Origin: Pseudomonas gozinkensis
GTDB lineage: Bacteria; Pseudomonadota; Gammaproteobacteria; Pseudomonadales; Pseudomonadaceae
Reading direction: 5' to 3'
Assembly (NCBI RefSeq): GCF_014863585.1
Contig: NZ_CP062253.1
Location: 1,886,501 to 1,950,500 of the forward strand
DNA: 64,000 nt
The position numbers and the translations under genes were made by a program. How positions within the stretch are numbered: position 1 is the stretch's first letter; every line of letters begins with the position of its first letter. Below the pieces are notes generated by a model. It ran no database searches. It was not told the origin of the DNA and saw only the letters and a program-made list of their open reading frames with translations. Of this stretch, positions 45,133-53,100 are shown piece after piece.

Positions 45133-46946
45133 GGCAGTTGCGCCTCCAGCGGGCCGCCCAGCACTTTCAGGTATTCGAGCAGCGCCCAGCGTTCTTCTGG
45201 CTGCAGCAGTCGGCCGATCACCCCGTTGCCGCGCTCGCCGGCGCGGAATTCGTGGCCGCTGTTGTGATTGCCGGTGATGCGGGTGTCGAACAGGAAGCCG
45301 TTGGTGAAGGCTTCGGTGCGGTAGCCCAGATGGCGCGGGTCGTATTCGAAGGTGCCTTTATAGAACGTGGTGGCGCGCTCATCCTGAGGCGACAGCAACT
45401 GATAAAGGCTCGGCACCGAGCCGTTGTGCAGGAACGGGGCCGTGGCCCATACGCCGGCGAGCGGACGCGCCTTGTAGGCGACTTTTTCGCGAACGCCGAT
45501 CGGTAGACCGAAGCCATCGAGTTGTGGTTTCTCGGCGGCGGTGATGCCCGCTTCGCGATAGGCACGGTTTTCCACGAAGGCGGTGACGTAAGCCAGCCCC
45601 TTGGCCACTGACAGCTGGCTGAGGTCCAGCGGTTCCTTGGGTTTGGGGTGCAACTTCACGTCCATTTGTTCGAGTTCCGCCGGGTTCCATTGCAGGGCGG
45701 TTAGGTCGAAACGGTGATTGGCAATGTTGTTGGCGGCATTCGGGTCGGTGCCGATCACGTCCACCGGGAGCATGTGCAGATGTTGCACCCAGCGCTCGCC
45801 TTCCTGGGTCTGACGCGGAACATGGCATCCGGCGCAGTTCTCGGCGAACAAGGCTCGCCCCCTGGCTGCCAAGGGTTTGTCGACGACGCCTAGCACTTCT
45901 TCAGGCCATGCCGGCGGCCGCAGCTTTTGCAGGGTTTCTTCGATCTTGTGCAGATCACGCACACGTACGCTGGAGGCATAGCGCTCATCTCCCTGTAGCG
46001 GCTGGCCGTTGGCGTCGAAGAAATTCAGAGTGGCGCCGACACCCAGCGCCTCGCCGATGTTGCGCGCCATCGGTTGTTGCGCCGAACCGTTCCACTGCAC
46101 CCAGTCGAACGTCCACATGTCCCACAGCTGCGGGTAATCCACCGGGGCGTTGGCTACGCGGTAATTGCTCGGGGAGATCGCATCGCCGAAGGTCGCGTTG
46201 GCAATGCGACCGAAGGCATCGGTGCGGCCCGGGCCTTCTTCGGTGGGGTAGAGGCCGCGATGGGTGTCGTTCCAGGCCACTTTGATAAAGGTATTCAGTG
46301 AGCCTTTGAAGTCTTTGCGCAGTTGTTCGTGGCGTGCGTCGTAGTCGTTGCCCAGCACGTGGCGGGCGAAGCGCTCGAATTTCCATGGGTTGTAGTAGGT
46401 CGAGGTGAGGCTTGCGACCAATGCCTGTCCGAAACTGCCGCCGCGCAATGTCGGAACGCTGGAGGGCAACACATGCTGAGCCGAACCGCCGTCGATGCGT
46501 ATCGCCTGGCCATTGAAGTGCAATTCACCGGTATGGCAGGCCGCACAAGTGATGTCGAGATATTGCTCGGAACTGCCGGGATTCTGATGCCGGGCGAAAC
46601 CCACCGGCAGATTCCCCGGATTGTCCGGGGTGGCTTTTTGCTGCGGATCGATCAGAAAGCCGAAGCGCGCGAGGTATTCCGGGGAGGCAAAGCGTTGCTG
46701 CGAGAACGGCAGCTCCAGCGCCTCAAACCATTCGTAACGAAGGCCTTTGACCTGCGTCCCCTGCGGGGTGAAGTAGTAGGTCTGACGCTCTTGCTCAGTC
46801 CACTGGTTCAGGTAATGCACCTGTTTTGCAGGGGCGGGGAAGGGCAACCTCGGATTGGCCACATAGTAAAGAACCACCGCCAGAACCAGTCCCAGCAGCA
46901 CCACGATCAGCGTCAACACACGGTATAAGAAGCGCAAGATGAACAT
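45129..46946 (-). CDS. Di-haem cytochrome c protein, cytochrome c peroxidase-like
   Basis: A 605-residue exported protein with an N-terminal membrane anchor (LTLIVVLLGLVLAVVLYYVA). Two haem c sites are visible, CAACH (134-138) and CAGCH (about 370-374). Downstream motifs include LPVGFARHQNPG and PLAGVWATAPFLHNGSVPSL, which match the large di-haem peroxidase/RoxA-like group. It could deliver or take electrons for the catalase-like protein encoded right behind it by a four-base overlap. The reaction is not known. Confidence 0.85.
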   Translation of the reverse strand: MFILRFLYRVLTLIVVLLGLVLAVVLYYVANPRLPFPAPAKQVHYLNQWTEQERQTYYFTPQGTQVKGLRYEWFEALELPFSQQRFASPEYLARFGFLIDPQQKATPDNPGNLPVGFARHQNPGSSEQYLDITCAACHTGELHFNGQAIRIDGGSAQHVLPSSVPTLRGGSFGQALVASLTSTYYNPWKFERFARHVLGNDYDARHEQLRKDFKGSLNTFIKVAWNDTHRGLYPTEEGPGRTDAFGRIANATFGDAISPSNYRVANAPVDYPQLWDMWTFDWVQWNGSAQQPMARNIGEALGVGATLNFFDANGQPLQGDERYASSVRVRDLHKIEETLQKLRPPAWPEEVLGVVDKPLAARGRALFAENCAGCHVPRQTQEGERWVQHLHMLPVDVIGTDPNAANNIANHRFDLTALQWNPAELEQMDVKLHPKPKEPLDLSQLSVAKGLAYVTAFVENRAYREAGITAAEKPQLDGFGLPIGVREKVAYKARPLAGVWATAPFLHNGSVPSLYQLLSPQDERATTFYKGTFEYDPRHLGYRTEAFTNGFLFDTRITGNHNSGHEFRAGERGNGVIGRLLQPEERWALLEYLKVLGGPLEAQLP

Positions 46947-47207
46947 CCTTGTCGAGTTGTTGCGCTGTTATGCCTGAGCCGAGTCCTGTGCGGCAAGTGG
47001 CCATTACGCCAAGTGTTGTGGGATGTGGCATCAAATATCGTCAGAGCAAGATGACAGAAGCTTCATCGTGGCTTTCGCCAAATGCTTTTTAATCCCTGAA
47101 CTTATCGGAAGATTCCTGCTCTCATGCCGGTAGCCATTGGTCGTGGCGGCCTGATAAGCTCGCGGCTTTACTCGATTGCCCTTTCGGCGCATGAACAAGG
47201 AAATAGC

Positions 47208-47924
47208 ATGAAACAGCATCGGTTGGCGGCGGCGGTTGCCCTGGTTAGCCTGGTACTCGCGGGTTGTGATTCGCAGACCAGCGTAGAGCTGAAAACCCCG
47301 GCGCAAAAAGCTTCCTACGGTATCGGCCTGAACATGGGCAAGAGCCTTGCTCAGGAAGGCATGGATGATCTGGACTCCAAAGCGGTAGCCCAGGGCATCG
47401 AAGATGCCGTCGGCAAGAAAGAACAGAAGCTGAAAGATGAAGAACTGGTCGAAGCTTTCGCCGCGCTGCAAAAGCGTGCCGAAGAGCGTATGGCCAAGAT
47501 GAGCGAAGAGTCGGCAGCCGCCGGCAAGAAATTCCTCGAAGAAAACGGCAAGAAGGCTGGCGTGACCACCACCGCTTCCGGTCTGCAGTACGAAGTGGTC
47601 AAGAAAGCCGACGGCCCACAACCTAAGCCTACCGATGTCGTGACCGTTCACTACACCGGCAAGCTGACCAACGGCACCGTCTTCGACAGCTCCGTCGAGC
47701 GCGGCAGCCCGATCGATCTGCCGGTCAGCGGTGTGATCCCGGGTTGGGTCGAAGGCCTGCAACTGATGCACGTTGGTGAGAAGTACAAGCTGTACATCCC
47801 TAGCGATCTGGCTTACGGCGCACAATCGCCAAGCCCGGCAATCCCGGCCAACTCGGTTCTGGTTTTCGACCTGGAACTGCTGGCCATCAAGGATCCAGCC
47901 AAAGAAGACGCCGCCGCCAAGTAA
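47208..47924 (+). CDS. FKBP-type peptidyl-prolyl cis-trans isomerase (lipoprotein)
   Basis: A 238-residue MIP/FkpA-like protein with lipobox LVLAGC. It has an N-terminal helical dimerisation domain (KASYGIGLNMGKSLAQEGMD) and a C-terminal FKBP domain with VTVHYTGKLTNGTVFDSSVE, VIPGWVEGLQLM and YGAQSPSPAIPANSVLVFD. It catalyses proline isomerisation in the periplasm. The start at 47208 follows AAGGAAA and gives the signal peptide; the frame extends 28 codons upstream without signal-like sequence. Confidence 0.94.
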   Translation: MKQHRLAAAVALVSLVLAGCDSQTSVELKTPAQKASYGIGLNMGKSLAQEGMDDLDSKAVAQGIEDAVGKKEQKLKDEELVEAFAALQKRAEERMAKMSEESAAAGKKFLEENGKKAGVTTTASGLQYEVVKKADGPQPKPTDVVTVHYTGKLTNGTVFDSSVERGSPIDLPVSGVIPGWVEGLQLMHVGEKYKLYIPSDLAYGAQSPSPAIPANSVLVFDLELLAIKDPAKEDAAAK

Positions 47925-47937
47925 TCTGCGCCGGTTT

Positions 47938-47972
47938 CAACAACAACGCCTCGCTTATGCGGGGCGTTGTTG
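47938..47972 (+). terminator. Hairpin after the FKBP gene
   Basis: CAACAACGCC and GGCGTTGTTG form a 10-bp stem, extended inward by CTCGC/GCGGG, but with only a short T-run afterwards. Probable terminator or mRNA-end hairpin. Confidence 0.6.
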
Positions 47973-48174
47973 CATCTGGACGATGGTCGGCGTAAACAGA
48001 CCGAACCGATGTCGGTCATGGTAGTCCTAGACTTTAAGGTTGCCCGCGCTAGACGCCCGGGGCCGCCAAGTCAATGAAATATTGGGATTTTTTATGTGAG
48101 TAAAAAACGCCCGATCTGAGCGCAGCCCTTATGAAACGGGGCTCTCAGCGCTGAAATGCAGCTCTGTTCACAAG

Positions 48175-48199
48175 GTTATCCACAATTTGTGTGGATAAC
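48175..48199. promoter_or_regulatory. Inverted pair of DnaA-box-like sites before the YkvA gene
   Basis: TTATCCACA (48176-48184) and TGTGGATAA (48190-48198) are two consensus DnaA-box sequences in opposite orientation, with arms GTTATCCACA/TGTGGATAAC and a five-base spacer. They lie 20 bases before the YkvA start codon and 300 bases from other genes. They may bind DnaA or another factor; function is not shown. Confidence 0.6.
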
Positions 48200-48218
48200 A
48201 TTTCAACGGGAGAAATAA

Positions 48219-48674
48219 ATGAAAGCGCCGTGGAATTTCGCCCGATTCCTGCCTTTGGCCGGACGCTTGCTGGCTCGTGGCCGCTTGCCGACCTTGTTGT
48301 TCGCCGTGGCCAGCAAAGGCGCCGCCCAAGGCAATCGCCTCGGCAAACTGAAGGACGATTTGCGTCTGTTGCAGGCATTGTGTCTGGCGTACTGGCGCGG
48401 CGAGTACCGCGCGATCAGCGCCAAGGCGATCGTTTCAGTGGTGGCCGGTCTGATGTACTTCCTCAGCCCGGTGGATGCGATCCCGGATTTCATTCCCATG
48501 TTCGGCATGCTCGATGACATTGCTGTCCTCGCCTGGCTGATGAAAACCCTCGACGATGAACTGAACGCCTTCCGTCTGTGGCGTCAGCGCCAGGCGCCGG
48601 AAAAGCTCAGAGTGGTCGAGCGTTTGCCCGATACGCCCGAGCAACTTCAGCTTCAGGGGCCGAAAAAGTCCTGA
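48219..48674 (+). CDS. YkvA family protein (DUF1232)
   Basis: A 151-residue protein with the family core YFLSPVDAIPDFIPMFGMLDDIAVLAWL as a hydrophobic hairpin in its middle, and basic ends. DUF1232 proteins are inner-membrane-associated and of unknown function. Start ATG 48219 follows GGGAG. It lies between the FKBP gene and the XRE gene in an order I recall from other Pseudomonas genomes. Confidence 0.85.
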   Translation: MKAPWNFARFLPLAGRLLARGRLPTLLFAVASKGAAQGNRLGKLKDDLRLLQALCLAYWRGEYRAISAKAIVSVVAGLMYFLSPVDAIPDFIPMFGMLDDIAVLAWLMKTLDDELNAFRLWRQRQAPEKLRVVERLPDTPEQLQLQGPKKS

Positions 48675-48788
48675 ATCGCGACAGCCTCTTATACAGATAG
48701 ATACCCCCCACGACCTTGGCCGCTGTTAGGATTACACTTCTAGGGAAAAGTGCCGACTCGCTAAGTGTTGTTGTCCTACGGGGTAGTC

Positions 48789-49130
48789 ATGGATATTCAG
48801 ATAATTGCACGCGATGGCGAGCCCGAATATGCGGTTCTGCCATGGGCTCAGTATCAGGCTCTACTGAAAGCAGCAGGCATTAACGAAGCACCGTCGCAAC
48901 CGGCTCCAGCGCCGCTTGCGGCAACCCCGGACCCGATTCTTCCCGGTCTGGATCAGTTACGCAGTTTGCGCGAAGGGAAGGGCATCGCCATCGAGGCGCT
49001 GGCCCGCACGGTAGGCATCAGCCCGTCTTACCTGGCCATGATCGAAAGTGGCGAGCGTCTGCCCGACGCCGCGATTCGTCGCAGCCTGGCCTGGGAGTTG
49101 ACGGTGCCAGGGTGGAGGGAACAATCGTGA
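48789..49130 (+). CDS. XRE family regulator with Phd-like N-terminus
   Basis: A 113-residue protein. The first 30 residues (MDIQIIARDGEPEYAVLPWA) resemble the Phd/YefM-type or antitoxin-style N-terminus. The rest is a Pro/Ala linker and an XRE helix-turn-helix (SLREGKGIAIEALARTVGIS, then PSYLAMIESGERLPDAAIRR). The start at 48789 is chosen over an upstream in-frame one that lacks support. Its stop overlaps the next gene (GTGA). It probably regulates its own operon. Confidence 0.82.
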   Translation: MDIQIIARDGEPEYAVLPWAQYQALLKAAGINEAPSQPAPAPLAATPDPILPGLDQLRSLREGKGIAIEALARTVGISPSYLAMIESGERLPDAAIRRSLAWELTVPGWREQS

Positions 49131-49498
49131 GCGTACGCATCAGTCGTCAACATTGGGACGGATTGCTGGGGGAACTGGACCAGGCGCGCAGGCAGCGCCA
49201 TCTTTTGACTTATCGAGCCTTGCTTGAGCGCCTGCAATTGCCCACGCCGGCGATGCAGACATTGACCGCTGCACTGGAGCACCTTGCCGCGCTGGACGCT
49301 AAAGCCGAACAACCGTTGCGCAGCTCGTTGGTGATCAGCCAGGGTGCCAGTCGCCTGCCACGTACCGGTTTCTTTGAATGTGTCGAGCGTCTGGGGCGTT
49401 TTTCCGGGCCGTCCGACGGCGTTGCCGCCGCTTCCTGGCATGCCTCGGAAGTGGTGCGGGTCTTTGAGTACGAGTATCCGGAATCGGCGGAGGCCTGA
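49127..49498 (+). CDS. Hypothetical protein partnered with the XRE gene
   Basis: I do not recognise this 123-residue protein. It is soluble, with a helical N-terminal half (HWDGLLGELDQARRQRHLL) and a beta-rich C-terminal half with VVRVFEYEYPES at the end. GTG at 49127 overlaps the XRE stop and follows GGAGGG at a good distance. The tight coupling suggests a partner role, possibly the counterpart in a regulator pair, but there is no toxin-like motif I can name. Confidence 0.65.
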   Translation: MSVRISRQHWDGLLGELDQARRQRHLLTYRALLERLQLPTPAMQTLTAALEHLAALDAKAEQPLRSSLVISQGASRLPRTGFFECVERLGRFSGPSDGVAAASWHASEVVRVFEYEYPESAEA

Positions 49499-49906
49499 GT
49501 GTTTTTACGACTCAAGGCGCGGGCAAGTTACTGGCTGGCCCGTAGGCTGTTTCACTGGTCGTGGTTCGTCCGTCAGCCCCGCGGCTGGCGCTGGCTCGAA
49601 GGTCAGTTTGCGCGCATGGCCAATCTGGGCGATGTCGGCGCGCAAAGCTTTTACGGGCACATCCTGACGTTTCGCGGGGTTGGACTGGGCGCACGTGAGG
49701 AAGGTGTGCGGTTGCTGCGACTGGCGGCGCTGGCCGGGGATGGCAAGGCGGCGTATCAAGTCGGTGTCATCAGTCTTGCAGGTACGCCGAGCAAAGCGCC
49801 CGATCCTTCGGAAGCCGCTCGCTGGTGGACCATGGCCGCGAAGGCCGGGCATCCGTTGGCCGAGCTCAAGTTGAAAGAGCTGGCCGGCCGAGACGCTTCT
49901 CGATAA
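49499..49906 (+). CDS. Sel1-repeat family protein
   Basis: A 135-residue protein starting at GTG, immediately after the previous stop. It has at least two SEL1 units, seen as GARE-EGVRLLRLAALAGDGKAAYQVG and SEAARWWTMAAKAGHPLAELKL. N-terminal residues include a WLARRLFHWSWFVR stretch that might associate with the membrane. It ends the three-gene operon; a terminator hairpin follows. Confidence 0.82.
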   Translation: MFLRLKARASYWLARRLFHWSWFVRQPRGWRWLEGQFARMANLGDVGAQSFYGHILTFRGVGLGAREEGVRLLRLAALAGDGKAAYQVGVISLAGTPSKAPDPSEAARWWTMAAKAGHPLAELKLKELAGRDASR

Positions 49907-49925
49907 GCAAATCATCTGTTCCGTG

Positions 49926-49961
49926 AACGGGGCGTGAGGGCAACCTCCCGCCCCGTTTTTG
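49926..49961 (+). terminator. Rho-independent terminator
   Basis: AACGGGGCG and CGCCCCGTT pair around a smaller GAGG/CCTC stem, then TTTTT. It closes the XRE-unknown-Sel1 operon and separates it from the rhs gene. Confidence 0.85.
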
Positions 49962-50084
49962 CGTCTACTGTTCGAGAAAGATCAGTTACAGACTTCTCCT
50001 ACATCCTCCGCCTACTCGCCTGACTTCTTTTCTGTTTGATCCCCCGCAAAGTCCCTCGCCTGATTTTTGCGCAAGGGAACGCAC

Positions 50085-50132
50085 ATGTTCGACCCGGTTT
50101 TTCGTTTCGCCATGCGCATGGGAATGCGCTGA
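50085..50132 (+). CDS. Possible 15-codon leader ORF overlapping the rhs start
   Basis: ATG at 50085 follows a strong AAGGGA (50073-50078). It encodes MFDPVFRFAMRMGMR, and its TGA (50130-50132) shares its A with the rhs ATG at 50132. The rhs start itself has only a weak GGGA upstream. The short frame may be a leader for translational coupling, or the sign of a frame-shifted N-terminus; nothing else proves that it is made. Confidence 0.4.
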   Translation: MFDPVFRFAMRMGMR

Positions 50133-53100
50133 TGGATGTCGTCAATCGCATCGAGCAAGAACTCGACAGCTTTCCCCGCACCCTCGATCTCTATCGCAAA
50201 CAGCTGCAGCACTGGCTCAGTCGCTCGGCAGATGGCGTCAGTCATGCGGCCGATCTGCCTTCGCTGATGGGGATGGAGCGGATCATCCGTTTTGGCGAAC
50301 ACAGGACGGCGGTTGCGATTGACGACGGCCATTTTTCTTCTGCGGTCGTGCAATGCCCGGAATCCGGGCCGATGGAGATCGAGAGCAAGTTCGAGTCGGC
50401 CTACGACATTCCGTTGGGCGACATCGTTGTCGATGTGATGGCGGTGGAGGGCGGTGCAGTCACGTCCGTCACCCTTGATGCTCAGGGCAAGGGAGTGTTC
50501 ACCGGTGAGGCGGGCAAGTTTTATCGGGTGGTGGTGCACAGCGAGGCCAGCGAGCAGCAGGTTGATGCGCTTTTCGAATCCTACGATGGCCTGACTCGGC
50601 AGCTGGATGGCTGGCTGCGCAGCGAGTGGCAGGGCTTCAAGCCGCAGTGGTCACAGTCGGTGGCCACTGCGGCCGGGAACGGCATGCTGGCCGGGAGCTG
50701 GGCGGCGATCGAGGGGGTGTGGGACAGCATTGGGTTGCTGTCGGAGATTCTCCAGGATCCCGCAAAGTTTGCCGAGCGGTTGGGCAGTGGCGCCGCACAG
50801 CTGATCGCGCTGGCAGAAACAGCGCCTGAAATGATGGAGAAGCTTCAGTTACTGGTCAGTGACGAGGCGGCGCTGTGCCTGTTGCTGCGAACTGCCAGCC
50901 TCTGGCTGGAGATGCTGCCACCCAATGAAATTGCCGGGAAAACTGCCGAAGCGGTATCGATGTTGGTGGTGCAGTTGCTGATCGATGTGTTGATCGGCGT
51001 TGTGCTGACCTTCGTTGGCGCCGGGGCGGGGATCGCGTATCTGGCCTTGCGCCTGGCGGATCGTGGCGCTCAGTTGCTTTCGGCGGTGACGCGTCTGGTG
51101 AAGGCGATGTTCGGCATCGTCAGCACCTTCATCGGCTACGTGAACAAGTACAAGTCCGTCGCCGCTCGGGGTATCGCCGCCGGGGTGAAAAAGGGTCGCA
51201 TGCAATTGCGCTGGGATGCACGGCGTAATGCTTCTTTGAAAAAAGACGAGCACCACGACGACACGCCGGATCAGGCGAAAAATCCCAACGGTGACAGCGC
51301 TGATTGTGCGCCGCTGACTTGCACCAATGGCTGTCCGGTGTCGATGGTCACTGGCGAGGAATTGCTGACGCTGACTGACGGCGTGCTTGATGGACTGCTG
51401 CCGTTCGAGTTCAGCCGGTTGTACCGCACCAGTGCGGCCGAGATCGATGTCGGGTTGGGGTTCGGCTGGAGTCATTCGCTGGCGCATCGGTTGGAGATTG
51501 ATGGCGCTGCGGTGGTCTGGGTGGATCACGAGAACCGGCGCACGCGGTTTCCGTTGCCGAGCGTTGAGCGGCCGGCGATTCACAACAGTTTGTCGCGGGC
51601 GGCGATCTTTCTGGGGGATGAACCGGAGGAGTTGATTGTTGCGCTGGCGGGGGACGCGGCGCGCTTTTATCACTTTCGGGCCGGGCGTCTGACTGCGGTT
51701 AGCGATGCCTACGGTAACCGGTTGCGTATTACGCGGGATCTTCTGGATCGCGTTGAGCGCCTCGACAACGGCGCTGGGCGTTCCTTGTTGCTGCGCTATG
51801 AGCGGGCGCATCTGGTCGCGGTCGATTATCAGGTCTGGCGCGATGCGGCCTGGCGTAGCGAGCAGACGCTGGTCAGTTACCGCTTCGATGCTCGCCATCG
51901 ATTGATCGAAGCCTCGAACGCGGTCGGCGAGTGCGAGCGTTACGACTACGACGACCAGCACGTCATCCTGCAACGGCAACTGAGCGGTGGCGCGAGTTTC
52001 TTCTGGGAATGGGAGCGTTCCGGCAAGGCGGCGCGATGCGTGCGGCACTGGGCGTCGTTTTCGCAGATGGATACGCGTTACGTCTGGGATGACGCCGGTC
52101 GTGTCACCGTGCATTACGTCGATGGGACTGAAGAGACTTACGTCCACGACGACACCGCGCGGCTGGTGCGTCAGGTCGCCGCTGACGGGGGCGAACAGCT
52201 CAAGGCCTACGATTCGGCGGGCCGGCTGGTCGCCGAGCAGGATGCGCTGGGCGCGGTTACCGAGTACCGCTATGACGACGTCGGGCGGCTGATCGCGCTG
52301 ATTCCGCCGGACGATGCGCCGACGTCCTACGAGTACCGCAACGGTTTCCTGCACAGCCGCTCACGCGGTGATGCGGTGTGGACGTACCGGCGTAATGCGC
52401 AGGGGGATATCACCGAAGCGGTCGATCCGGCCGGTCATGTCACCCATTACCACTACGACGCGCAGGGTCGGTTGCTGTCGATCCGTTATCCGGACTCCGG
52501 TCGCCATGTGTTCGTGTGGAACGACCTCGGGCAACTGGTCGAGGAAAGTCTGCCGGACGGTGGAGTTCGGAAGTTTTCCTACGACGCTTTGGGGCGGCGG
52601 ATTACTGCTCAGGACGAGCATGGCGCGGTCACCCACCACGCGTGGGACGCCGTTGGCCGGCTGATCCAGACCACCTCGCCTACCGGGGCGACACGGGCGT
52701 TCAGCTACAGCGCCTACGGCCAGATCACCGCCGAACGCGATGAACTGGGGCGCATCACCCGTTACGAGTATGACGACGACCTGCATCGGGTCAGTCGCCG
52801 GATCAATCCCGACGGCACGCGGCTGCAGTACCGCTACGACCATGCGCAGCTGCTGCTCACGGAAATCGAGAACGAGTCCGGCGAAAAATACCGGCTGGAC
52901 TACACGCCCACCGGATTGATCCGGCAGGAAACCGGCTTCGATGGTCGGCGCACGGCGTATGCCTACGACCGCAACGGGCATCTGCTGGAAAAGACCGAAT
53001 TCGGCGACGACGGCTCGACGCTGGTCACCGGCTATCAACGTGATGCTGCTGGGCGTCTGCTGCTCAAGACCCTGCCGGACGGGGTCGAGGTCAGCTACCG

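Noticed and set aside
48175..48199. A replication origin at the DnaA-box pair
   Set aside because: Only two boxes are present, with no AT-rich unwinding region or dnaA/dnaN/gidA genes nearby.
48789..49498. A classical toxin-antitoxin pair in the XRE operon
   Set aside because: The partner protein has no RelE, HipA, HigB or similar motif, so only the coupling is reported as a finding.
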